From contig JAHFVD010000068.1 in the NCBI GenBank assembly GCA_023264735.1, positions 1 to 38,027 on the forward strand: DNA of 38,027 nucleotides, given 5' to 3'. The stretch comes from Mycobacterium sp. Its GTDB lineage: Bacteria; Actinomycetota; Actinomycetes; Mycobacteriales; Mycobacteriaceae. Both the position numbers and the translations under genes were made by a program. Under the pieces are notes generated by a model. That model was not told the DNA's origin. It saw nothing but the letters and a program-made list of their open reading frames with translations, and did not search any database. Shown here in pieces: positions 25,611 through 34,400 of this stretch (the first letter of the stretch is position 1; each line of letters starts with the position of its first letter).

Positions 25611-26594
25611 ATGGCCAGTTCGGCGCCCGATCCTCAGGTGATCGCGAATGCGGTCGAATTGGCCTGCCGCGCACCGTCGGTGCACAACAGCCAGCCGTGG
25701 CGTTGGGTCGCCGATGGACCCGCACTGAAACTGTTTGTCGAGGCCAGCCGGGTGCCGTACGCCACCGATCCCTCGGGCCGGGAGGCGATCATCAGTTGCG
25801 GCGCCGTGCTCGACCACCTCCGGGCGGCTGCCGCGGCCGGCGGCTGGCGGGCGGATATCACGCGGTTCCCGGATCCCAGCGCCCCCGACCACGTGGCCAC
25901 CGTCGACTTCAGCCCAACGGAATTCGTCACCGAGTTCGACCGTTCCCGCGCCGATGCGATTCTGGCTCGGCACACCGACCGGCTGCCGTTCGCACCACCG
26001 CCCAACTGGGCTGCCGTCGAGTCGGTGCTGCGCAGCACGATCGACGCCACGCAGACAGCGCTGCACGTGCTGCCCGATGCGGTGCGCCCGCAGCTGGCCG
26101 AGGTGTCCCGGCTGACCGAATCGCTGCGTCAGTACGACTCCTGGTATCAATCCGAATTATCTTGGTGGACAGCGCGATACGAGATGTCCGACGGCGTGCC
26201 GTACAGCACACTGGTGATGTTGTCCGAGCGTGACCGGGTCGACGTCGCCCGCACCTTCCCGGCCGGTGCGCACCTCGACCGGCGCCCGGAGGTCGACCAC
26301 GACCGATCCGTGATCGTGGTGCTGTCGACCGACGGCGACTCCCCCCAAGATGCGCTGGCCTGCGGAGAGGCACTCTCGGCGATCCTGCTGGAGGCGACGG
26401 TGGCGGGTTTGGCCAGCTGCACGCTGACCCATATGACCGAAGTGGAGGCCAGTCGCGACATCGTCCGTGCTCTCACCGGTGCCGACGGGAATCCGCAGGT
26501 GCTCATCCGCATCGGGCTGGTGCCGTCGATCGCGCAGTCGCCGCCGGCCACCCCGCGCCGGCCGCTGTCGGACGTGCTGGAATTCCGTGCCTGA
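25611..26594 (+). CDS. Acg-family nitroreductase-like flavoprotein
   Basis: A 327-residue protein of the Acg/Rv3131/Rv2032 family. The N-terminal motif LACRAPSVHNSQPW (about residues 17-30) and the C-terminal PPATPRRPLSDVLEF are family hallmarks. The fold is two nitroreductase half-domains in one chain; mycobacterial relatives bind flavin but often lack a clear nitroreductase activity and have been proposed to sequester flavin. ATG 25611 is chosen over an upstream in-frame start because AAAGGGG precedes it at good spacing and homologues begin there. It lies behind a DosR-like box and ahead of the devRS cluster. It is clearly a paralogue, not a copy, of the nitroreductase at 35475. Confidence 0.88.
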   Translation: MASSAPDPQVIANAVELACRAPSVHNSQPWRWVADGPALKLFVEASRVPYATDPSGREAIISCGAVLDHLRAAAAAGGWRADITRFPDPSAPDHVATVDFSPTEFVTEFDRSRADAILARHTDRLPFAPPPNWAAVESVLRSTIDATQTALHVLPDAVRPQLAEVSRLTESLRQYDSWYQSELSWWTARYEMSDGVPYSTLVMLSERDRVDVARTFPAGAHLDRRPEVDHDRSVIVVLSTDGDSPQDALACGEALSAILLEATVAGLASCTLTHMTEVEASRDIVRALTGADGNPQVLIRIGLVPSIAQSPPATPRRPLSDVLEFRA

Positions 26595-26598
26595 ACTG

Positions 26599-26612
26599 GG
26601 GACTTCAGTCCC
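26599..26612. promoter_or_regulatory. Strong DosR box upstream of the DUF1876 gene
   Basis: GGGACTTCAGTCCC matches 13 of 14 positions of the DosR core GGGACTWWAGTCCC and is nearly a perfect palindrome. It starts only 5 bp after the nitroreductase stop and ends 52 bp before the DUF1876 ATG. A second, weak element beginning GGGAC lies at 26621-26634, 22 bp further on, i.e. about two helical turns away. Confidence 0.82.
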
Positions 26613-26664
26613 TACCGGCGGGGACCTCCGAGTGGTCGGATCGAAGTATCTTGAGGGGGACGAT

Positions 26665-26952
26665 ATGGACCACAACGAAACCAAACAGTCGGCGGTGCAG
26701 ATCGCCGTCGACGAGGACGCCGACCGCACCCGGGCCACCGCCCAGCTGGCGTGGCGGAACACCACCCTGGTCGGCATCGGCACCGCGCTGATGGCGGCGG
26801 GCGATGCGCACAGCGTGGAGCTTCGCGACGAACTGGCCGTCGCCCGTGCGCTGTCCAATCTCGCCAACCAGCTTTTCGCGACGTCGATGTCGGAGATCGA
26901 ATCCACTGCCGTGCGGCGGCCCGCGTTCATCGCACTCGCCGGAAGGCGCTGA
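26665..26952 (+). CDS. DUF1876 protein (Rv1738/Rv2632c-like)
   Basis: A 95-residue protein starting at ATG 26665 behind GAGGGGGA. The segment DADRTRATAQLAWRNTTLVG, then DELAVARALSNLANQL, aligns by eye with Rv1738, one of the most strongly hypoxia-induced proteins of M. tuberculosis. The Rv1738 structure resembles ribosome hibernation factors, so a role in shutting down translation in dormancy is plausible but unproven. The strongest DosR box in the window precedes it. Only 76 bp separate it from the next stress-protein gene, with no clear promoter between, so it may be the first gene of the operon that carries devR and devS. Confidence 0.85.
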   Translation: MDHNETKQSAVQIAVDEDADRTRATAQLAWRNTTLVGIGTALMAAGDAHSVELRDELAVARALSNLANQLFATSMSEIESTAVRRPAFIALAGRR

Positions 26953-27028
26953 CCCAGCCCTGCCGTTTTCCCACCCCAGCGGCGACAACGTCGGACAATA
27001 GAGGGTGCCGTCCCCGGGAGAGCCACCC

Positions 27029-27898
27029 ATGCCCGAACCGTTCACACCGCCGTCGATCATCGTCGGCGTCGACGGGTCACGGGGCGCCGTGCGAGCTGCG
27101 CTGTGGGCCATCGATGAAGCCGTCAGCCGCGATATCCCGCTCCGGCTGGTGTACGCGATCGAAACGTCCAGCGCGGATGAGGCCGACGCGCAGGACGAGG
27201 CGCGCCAACTCGCCAGCGCTGAATTAGCGGTGCGCTATGCGGCCAACGCGGTCGAGGCCGCGGAGCGACCGGTCAAGGTCGAGGTCGAGGTCGTGGCGGG
27301 CCGGCCGATCGCCACGTTGGTCGACGCGTCGCGCGCGGCGGCCATGATCTGCGTCGGCGAAGTCGGGCTCAAGCACTTCGACCACGACCGCATCGGTTCG
27401 ACGGCCACCGCGCTGGTCACCACCGCGCATTGCCCGGTCGCGATCGTGCGCGGCTCGGAGCGCACCGTCGGGCCGGGCCCGGGCTGGGTTGTCGTCGAAC
27501 TCGACGAATCCCCTGACAGCGCAGCGGTGCTGCAATTCGGGGTGACCGAAGCCCGATTACGGGAGGCACCGCTGCGGGTGCTCAGCTCGTGGCAGTCGCG
27601 CTACACCGACGTGCACGACTCGCACGCCGTGTCCGACGGCAATCGGATGGTGCGTGCGCAGCTCGATCGCCGGCTGTCGCACTGGCGACACCAATACCCC
27701 GATCTCGACGCGCGTCCGGTCGCCATTCACGGCAGCGTTCTCAACTATCTCGCCAAGCACAGCGAGGAGATCCAGCTGGTCGTGGTGGGTGCACGCAACG
27801 CCGAAGGCATCGAGGCATTGCTCGGCCCGACGGGGTCGGCGGCCCTGCACAACACCGATTGCTCGGTTTTGGTGGTGGATCGTCAGCGCTTGTTGTGA
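27029..27898 (+). CDS. Universal stress protein, tandem domains (Rv3134c-like)
   Basis: A 289-residue cytosolic protein with two USP domains. Domain 1 (about residues 10-140) starts IIVGVDGSRGAVRAALWA and keeps the ATP-binding pattern GxxG-9x-GST in GEVGLKHFDHDRIGST. Domain 2 (about 150-289) ends with CSVLVVDRQ and lacks a clean GxxG motif. ATG 27029 is preferred over GTG 27005 because GGGAGAG sits at proper distance. It lies 33 bp upstream of devR, the same order as Rv3134c-devR-devS in M. tuberculosis, where the gene is co-transcribed with and autoregulated by DevR. Confidence 0.9.
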   Translation: MPEPFTPPSIIVGVDGSRGAVRAALWAIDEAVSRDIPLRLVYAIETSSADEADAQDEARQLASAELAVRYAANAVEAAERPVKVEVEVVAGRPIATLVDASRAAAMICVGEVGLKHFDHDRIGSTATALVTTAHCPVAIVRGSERTVGPGPGWVVVELDESPDSAAVLQFGVTEARLREAPLRVLSSWQSRYTDVHDSHAVSDGNRMVRAQLDRRLSHWRHQYPDLDARPVAIHGSVLNYLAKHSEEIQLVVVGARNAEGIEALLGPTGSAALHNTDCSVLVVDRQRLL

Positions 27899-27931
27899 CC
27901 CTTTGCAGCTGTTGCCCGTTAGTGTTGGGCC

Positions 27932-28579
27932 ATGGTCAAGGTCTTCCTGGTCGACGACCACGAGGTCGTCCGTCGCGGACTGATCGATTTGCTGTCCACC
28001 GATCCCGAGCTCGAAGTGATCGGCGAGGCCGGCTCTGTCGCTCACGCGCTGGCGCAGATTCCGGCGCTGCAGCCCGATGTGGCGGTGCTCGACGTCCGCC
28101 TGCCGGACGGCAATGGCATCGAATTGTGCCGGGACCTGCTCTCCAAGATGCCCGACCTGCGCTGCCTGATGCTGACGTCGTTCACCTCCGATGAGGCGAT
28201 GCTCGACGCCATCCTGGCCGGCGCCAGCGGTTATGTCGTCAAGGACATCAAGGGCATGGAACTGGCCCAGGCCATCAAGGACGTCGGCGCGGGCCGTTCG
28301 CTGCTGGACAATCGGGCGGCGGCGGCGCTGATGGCCAAGCTGCGCGGCGCCGCCGAGCGCTCCGATCCCTTGTCGGGTCTCACCGAACAGGAACGGGTGC
28401 TGCTAGGCCTACTTGGTGAGGGCCTGACAAACAAGCAAATCGCGGCGCGGATGTTCCTGGCCGAGAAGACGGTAAAAAACTACGTATCGCGATTACTGGC
28501 AAAGCTTGGTATGGAGCGACGCACGCAAGCCGCGGTGTTCATCTCCAAGCTCGATCAGAACCACCACGCCGAAGACTGA
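27932..28579 (+). CDS. devR: Hypoxia response regulator DevR (DosR)
   Basis: A 215-residue NarL/LuxR-type response regulator that activates the dormancy regulon. The receiver domain holds Asp8/Asp9, the phosphoacceptor Asp54 (VLDVRLPDG), Thr82 and Lys104 (YVVKDIKG). The C-terminal helix-turn-helix has Lys179, Lys182 and Asn183 (AEKTVKNYVSRLL), at the same numbering as the DNA-contacting residues of M. tuberculosis DevR. The whole protein is recognisably orthologous, including the start VKVFLVDDHEVVRRGL. It is followed 36 bp later by its kinase. DosR-like boxes in this window mark its likely local targets. Confidence 0.98.
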   Translation: MVKVFLVDDHEVVRRGLIDLLSTDPELEVIGEAGSVAHALAQIPALQPDVAVLDVRLPDGNGIELCRDLLSKMPDLRCLMLTSFTSDEAMLDAILAGASGYVVKDIKGMELAQAIKDVGAGRSLLDNRAAAALMAKLRGAAERSDPLSGLTEQERVLLGLLGEGLTNKQIAARMFLAEKTVKNYVSRLLAKLGMERRTQAAVFISKLDQNHHAED

Positions 28580-28615
28580 AGCGCCGCTGCCAATCTGGTG
28601 GCAGCATGATGTGTT

Positions 28616-30343
28616 GTGACCGATGACGAAGTCCGGTCGGGGGGGAACCACAAGGCGGCGTCGCCGCTCCGCGACACGCTGGGACAGCTACGCCTCCGTG
28701 AGCTACTGGTCGAGGTCCAGGACCGGGTCGAGCAGATCGTCAAAGGCCGGGATCGGCTCGACGGGCTCGTCGAGGCGATGCTCGTGGTGACGTCGGGCCT
28801 TGAGTTGGACGTCACTCTGAAAACGATCGTTGATACCGCCATCGAGCTGGTGGACGCCCGCTACGGCGCGCTTGGCGTGCGTGGCGACGAAAACGAGCTG
28901 GTCGAGTTCATCTACGAGGGCATCGACGAAGAGACCCGCGAGCGGATCGGGCCACTGCCCTCGGGCCGCGGCGTGCTCGGCCACCTGGTCGACGAACCGA
29001 AGCCAATCCGGCTGGACAACATCCTGCAGCATCCCGCCTCGGTCGGGTTCCCGCCGAATCATCCCCCGATGCGGACCTTCCTGGGCGTTCCGGTGCGCAT
29101 CCGCGACGAGGTGTACGGCAACCTCTACCTGACCGAGAAGGCCGACGGGCAGCCGTTCAGTGAGGACGACGAGGTTCTGGTCGAAGCGCTGGCCGCCGCG
29201 GCGGGCATCGCCATCGACAACGCGCGGCTCTATGAGCAGTCCCGCACCCGGCAGTCGTGGATCGAGGCCACCCGAGACATCGGCACCGAACTGCTGGGCG
29301 GTGCCGATCCGGCGCAGGTGTTCCGGCTCATCGCCGACGAGGCTCTCCAACTCACCGCCGCCGACGCGGTGCTCGTCGCAGTGCCCACCGACACCGAACT
29401 CCCCACCGATCAGGTCGGCGAGCTCCTCGTGGTCGAGACGGCCGGAGTGATCGGCCACGCGCAGTCGATGGAGCCAATCAGGGTGGCGGGCAGCGTCATT
29501 GGCGAGGCGTTCGCCACTCAGACGCCGCGGCGGTTCGACAATATCGGCGACGAGCTGTCTGCAATGCCCGGGGCGGGGCCAGCGATGGTGCTGCCGCTGC
29601 GCACCACCGATACCGTCGCGGGAGTGGTGGTGATCCTGCGTCGCCGCGGTCGGCAGACGTACAGCGACGAAAAGCTGGACATGATGGCGGGTTTCGCCGA
29701 TCAGGCCACTCTCGCTTGGCAGCTGGCCATGACGCAGCGCCATCTGCGCGAGCTCGACGTGCTCTCCGACCGCGATCGCATCGCGCGCGACCTGCACGAC
29801 CATGTGATCCAGCGGTTGTTCGCGATCGGGCTGACGCTGCAGGGCACGATCCCCCGCGCCAAGGTGCCCGAAGTCCAGCAGCGGCTGGTCGCCACGGTCG
29901 ACGAGTTGCAGGGGGTCATCCAGGAGATCCGGACCGCGATCTTCGACCTCCACGGCGGGTCGGCCGGCACCACCCGACTGCGCCAGCGCCTCGATGATGC
30001 CGTGGGTGCGTTCGCCGGTTCGGACGTGCGCATCACGGTGCAGTACGTCGGACCGCTGTCAGTGATCGAGGCCCCGCTGTCCGATCACGCCGAGGCGGTG
30101 GTGCGCGAGGGGATCAGCAACGCGGTGCGCCACGCGAACGCCGAAACCGTCACGGTCACTGTGCGAGTCGAGGACGAGCTGGCGATCGAGGTGGTCGACG
30201 ACGGCTGCGGCATGCCGGCCAATGTCACCCCGAGCGGCTTGATCAACCTGCGCCGCCGCGCGTACGAGGTCGGCGGGGACTTCACCGTGAGCGACGCACC
30301 GGACGGCGGCACCGGCCTGCGGTGGACGGCACCGCTGCCCTGA
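28616..30343 (+). CDS. devS: Redox/oxygen sensor histidine kinase DevS (DosS)
   Basis: A 575-residue cytosolic kinase that phosphorylates DevR. GAF-A (about residues 60-205) has the proximal haem ligand His149 (FPPNHPPMRTFLG) and the distal Tyr171 (YGNLYLTEK), both at the M. tuberculosis DosS numbering. GAF-B spans about 225-375. The HisKA_3 helix contains the phosphoacceptor His394 in RDLHDHVIQRL. The HATPase domain has an N-box (REGISNAVRHAN), G1 (DDGCGMP) and a final GGTGLRW. It starts at GTG 28616. Autokinase activity rises when the haem is ferrous deoxy, NO or CO bound. Only one sensor is encoded in the window; a separate DosT cannot be judged. Confidence 0.97.
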   Translation: MTDDEVRSGGNHKAASPLRDTLGQLRLRELLVEVQDRVEQIVKGRDRLDGLVEAMLVVTSGLELDVTLKTIVDTAIELVDARYGALGVRGDENELVEFIYEGIDEETRERIGPLPSGRGVLGHLVDEPKPIRLDNILQHPASVGFPPNHPPMRTFLGVPVRIRDEVYGNLYLTEKADGQPFSEDDEVLVEALAAAAGIAIDNARLYEQSRTRQSWIEATRDIGTELLGGADPAQVFRLIADEALQLTAADAVLVAVPTDTELPTDQVGELLVVETAGVIGHAQSMEPIRVAGSVIGEAFATQTPRRFDNIGDELSAMPGAGPAMVLPLRTTDTVAGVVVILRRRGRQTYSDEKLDMMAGFADQATLAWQLAMTQRHLRELDVLSDRDRIARDLHDHVIQRLFAIGLTLQGTIPRAKVPEVQQRLVATVDELQGVIQEIRTAIFDLHGGSAGTTRLRQRLDDAVGAFAGSDVRITVQYVGPLSVIEAPLSDHAEAVVREGISNAVRHANAETVTVTVRVEDELAIEVVDDGCGMPANVTPSGLINLRRRAYEVGGDFTVSDAPDGGTGLRWTAPLP

Positions 30344-30398
30344 CTTACCGGGCGGAACCCGATTGCCCGCCTCCTCCGCGCTCCTTCGTCGCGCATCG

Positions 30399-31280
30399 TC
30401 ACCGGGCGACGATCACCGGCATCCGCGCACCGTGCACCACCGCCGTGCTGACCGAGCCCAGCAGCATCCCGGCGAAGCCGCCGCGCCCGTGGCTGCCCAC
30501 CACCACCAGCTGCGCCGACTCAGATTGTTCAATCAGCTGGCGAGCCGGGCTGTCGGCAACGACCACTCGGCGAATCGGCACATCGGGATAGCGTTCCTGC
30601 CAGCCGGCCAATCGCTCGGCGAGCGTCTCTTCTCCGAGGGTCTGCATCATCGACCAGTCCACGCCGGGAAACTCGAATACACCGGTGTCACTCCAGGCGT
30701 GCACCGCCACCACATCAACCCCCCGCAGCGATGCTTCCTCGAACGCGATCTCCACAGCTCGCTCGGACGCCGGCGAGCCGTCGACTCCGACGACCACCGG
30801 GGCCTTCGATGGGCGCGACGTCAACGGGTCCTCGTCGTGGATGATGGCCACCGGGCAGTGCGCGTGATGAACCAGCCCCGTGCTGACGGATCCCAACAAG
30901 CCGCGAGCCAGTGCACCGCGACCGCGGCAGCCGACCACGACCAGATGTGCATCCTTCGACAGGTCCACCAACGTGGGCACCGCGGGTCCGCTGACCAATT
31001 CGGTGGTCACCTCGACCGTGGCGTCTTTCGTCGCCTCGGTGACGGTCTTGCACGCATTGTCGAGGATTTCGCGGCCCGAATCCTCCTGCCATTGCAGATA
31101 GCCCGACGGGACGGGAACTTCGGGAAAAGTCATGACAACCGGCGAACTGAGAACGTGCACCAATCGCACCGAAAGACCATGCAGTGCCGCGTTTCGCGCC
31201 GCCCAGTCGACGGCCACCCTCGACTCGGGTGACCCGTCGACGCCGACAACAACGGCATTCTTGATTGCAGGAGTTGACAT
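30399..31280 (-). CDS. Universal stress protein, tandem domains (Rv2005c-like)
   Basis: A 293-residue protein with two complete USP domains, each with an ATP-binding loop: GCRGRGALARGLLGS in the first (about residues 117-131) and GSHGRGGFAGMLLGS in the second (about 260-275). Each domain begins with VVVGVDGSP. The ATG at 31280 has AAGGAG upstream. The gene converges on devS (55 bp between stops) and diverges from the trehalose fusion gene with 174 bp between; that gap contains a DosR-like box. In M. tuberculosis Rv2005c has the same divergent arrangement with Rv2006, which supports orthology over other USP paralogues such as Rv2623. Confidence 0.9.
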   Translation of the reverse strand: MSTPAIKNAVVVGVDGSPESRVAVDWAARNAALHGLSVRLVHVLSSPVVMTFPEVPVPSGYLQWQEDSGREILDNACKTVTEATKDATVEVTTELVSGPAVPTLVDLSKDAHLVVVGCRGRGALARGLLGSVSTGLVHHAHCPVAIIHDEDPLTSRPSKAPVVVGVDGSPASERAVEIAFEEASLRGVDVVAVHAWSDTGVFEFPGVDWSMMQTLGEETLAERLAGWQERYPDVPIRRVVVADSPARQLIEQSESAQLVVVGSHGRGGFAGMLLGSVSTAVVHGARMPVIVAR

Positions 31281-31382
31281 TTGTTTGTTGCTCCTTCCGA
31301 CTCTTCACGCGACCCAGCTCCTGCCATGCTGCAAGCCGAAATCGCCACCTATCACGCTAGGTCTGCCGTTCGCCGTAGTCAT

Positions 31383-31396
31383 GGGGCGTTGGTCCC
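31383..31396. promoter_or_regulatory. DosR-box-like sequence in the USP/trehalose-fusion divergent gap
   Basis: GGGGCGTTGGTCCC matches 11 of 14 positions of the DosR core, 58 bp upstream of the fusion gene start and about 100 bp upstream of the divergent USP gene. It could serve one or both directions. Confidence 0.55.
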
Positions 31397-31454
31397 CTCC
31401 GGCATGGCCACAAGGCCCTGATCGCGAACGCGCCGTTGTGGCAATGTCGGTGCC

Positions 31455-34400
31455 ATGGCGAGCGAAAGCACGTTCGGCGGGGCCGCCAACGACGTTGACG
31501 GCGAGGCCCTGGACATCGCCTTACCGGTCACCATCGATCCGCGTTACCACGACGCAGTGTTGTTCGACCTCGACGGGGTGGTCACCGACACCGCGTCGTT
31601 GCACGAGACGGCCTGGGCGGAGCTATTCGCGGAACACGCCTTTACCAGTGCCGACTACCGGCACTTCATCGACGGAAAGCCGCGCTACGTCGGCGTGCGC
31701 GACTTTCTTGCGTCCCGCGGGATCGAGCTGCCGTGGGGCGCACCGTCCGACGTGGGCGGCGATACCGTCTGCGGGCTTGGAAACCGCAAGCAGGAGATGT
31801 ACCTGGCCAAGATCGCCCACGGAGTGCCGATTTTCGAGTCGACCGTCGCGCTGGTCCGCCGGCTCGATGAACTCGGAGTGGGCACAGCGGTGTATTCGGC
31901 CAGCCGCAACTGCGACAGGGTCCTGGAATCAGCCGGCATCGGCAGCTATTTCCCGGTGCGGGTCGACGGTGTGCTGGCCGAAGAGCTGGGCCTGCCGGGT
32001 AGACCCGACCCAGCGACGCTGCTGGAGGCCGCGAGCCGTCTCGGTGTTCGACCGGGCCGGTGTGTTGTCGTTGACGACGCCGAGGCCGGCGCGGCGGCCG
32101 GGCGCGCCGGCGGCTTCGGGCTGGTGATCGGCGTGGACAGATCCGGAGACGCCGCCGCGAATTTGTTGCGATGCGGCGCCGATGTGGTGATCGGCGATCT
32201 CGCCGATGTGACGGTGCGCGCAATCGACCGGCCGATGTCGGCGCTGCCCGACGCCCTGAAGTCCTTCGGCCAGGTAGCCGGAGTCGTCTCGGCACGCCGG
32301 CCGGCTCTGTTCTTCGACTTCGACGGCACCGTGTCGGAGATCGTCGGCGATCCGGCGGCCGCGACCCTGGTGCCCGGTGCGGACAAGGCGCTGCAGTCAC
32401 TGGCCACACTGTGCCCGGTCGCCGTACTGTCCGGCCGCGACTTGGCCGATGTCCGTTCCCGCATCAACATCCCCGGCCTGTGGTACGCCGGCAGCCACGG
32501 GTTTGAGGTGGTCGCCCCAGATGGTTCTCACCACGAGAACGCGGTCGCCGCGTCGGCCGTGCCCGTCCTGGCCGATGCGGCCGGCGAGCTGGCCGCCAAG
32601 TTCGCGGACGTCACGGGAGTTGTGGTGGAGCACAAGCGATTCGCCGTCGCCGTGCACTATCGCAATGCCGCATCGGAAGCCGCCGCTGCGGTCGCCGCCG
32701 CCGTGCACCAGGCCGGCAGCCGTCACGGGCTCAAGGTCACGACCGGCCGCATGCTCGTTGAACTACGCCCGAACCTGGACTGGGACAAGGGAAAGACGCT
32801 GGAGTGGATCGCCGACCGAATCGCCGACGAGGAGCCCCTGCTGCCGATCTACATCGGTGACGATCTCACCGACGAGGACGCCTTCGACGCCGTGCTTCAC
32901 GACGGCATCGGCATCGTGGTACGCCACGACGAGGACGGCGACCGCTCGACCGCCGCGCGGTTCTCGCTACCCGATCCGGCCCACGTCGCGGAATTCATCG
33001 AGCGGCTCATCGATCAGTGCGATATCGACCGCCAAACTCTTTCCAGCCCTTGGTCGTTCACCTTCGGCGGCTATCTGCCCGAACAGGAACGGCTACGCGA
33101 GGCGTTGTGCACCGTCGGAAACGGTTATCGCGCCACCCGCGGCTGCGCCCCGGAGGCCGATGCGGCACAGTGCCACTATCCAGGGACCTACGCGGCGGGG
33201 CTCTACAACCGTCTCACCGACGAGATAAAGGGTGTCACGGTCGAGAACGAGAGCTTGGTGAATCTGCCGAACTGGCTGTCGCTGAAGTTCCGGGTCGACG
33301 GCGGGGACTGGTTCGACGTCGACACGGCCGACATCCTGTCCTACCGCCAGTGCCTGGATCTGCGTCAGGCCCAACTCACCCGCGAATTCCGGTTCCGTGA
33401 TCCTGCAGGTCGCACGAGCAGGGTCGTCCAGCACCGCATCGCAGCGATGCACCTGCCGCACGCCTGCGCGCTGCAGACCACGATCTGGGCCGAGGACTGG
33501 TCGGGGACAATCGAATTCCTCTCCACCATCGACGGCGACGTGCGCAACAGCGGCGTCGATCGTTACGGGGACCTCGCCAGCGATCATCTCGTCGGCACCA
33601 CCACCTCGGAGTTGTCGCCGAACACCGCGCTGCTGGTCTGCCAGACCACGCAGTCCCGGATTCCGATCGCGGTCGCCGCCCGCACCACGATCTGGCGCGA
33701 CCAGAATCGGTTAGCGGGCGACGGGGTGTTCGTCGATGAAAACCGCCGCACCGGACACAGTTACGTGGTTGCCGTCGCCGCAGGCGACTCGGTCACCGTC
33801 GAGAAGATGGCCACCATCTTCACCGGACGCGACCTCGCGATCTCCGATCCCGGTGACGCGGCCGGACGGCTTTTGGACCAACTCGGCCGCTACGCCGATC
33901 TGCACGCCGGGCATGCCCGCGAATGGGCCCACCTGTGGGAGCGCTTCGATATCGCGTTCGACGACAACCCCGACGCCGTGCGCGTCGTACGGCTGCACAT
34001 GCTGCAGCTGCTGCAAACCGTCCCCAACCGAGCAGTGGACCTCGACGCCGGGGTGCCCGCGCGAGGTTTGCACGGCGAGGCCTACCGCGGCCACATCTTC
34101 TGGGACGAGTTGTTCGTCTTCCCGGTGCTCAACCTGCGGGCGCCGGAAAGCACCCGCTCGCTGCTGCGTTACCGCTACCGGCGGCTACCCGAAGCACGCC
34201 GCGCTGCCCGGGAGGCCGGCTATGCGGGCGCCATGTTCCCGTGGCAGTCCGGCAGCGACGGGCGCGAGGAAAGCCAGAAGCTGCATCTCAATCCCAACTC
34301 GGGCCGGTGGAACCCGGATGCCAGCGCGCGTGCCCAGCACATCGGAAGTGCCATCGCCTACAACGTGTGGCAGTACTACCAGGTGACCGGCGATCTGGAG

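Noticed and set aside
26467..26664. Extended start for the DUF1876 gene
   Set aside because: It overlaps the nitroreductase 3' end and the DosR box; ATG 26665 with GAGGGGGA fits the family length.
30344..30398. Terminator between devS and the convergent USP gene
   Set aside because: Only a 5-bp GC stem (CGGGC/GCCCG) with no T run; not distinguishable from chance in GC-rich DNA.
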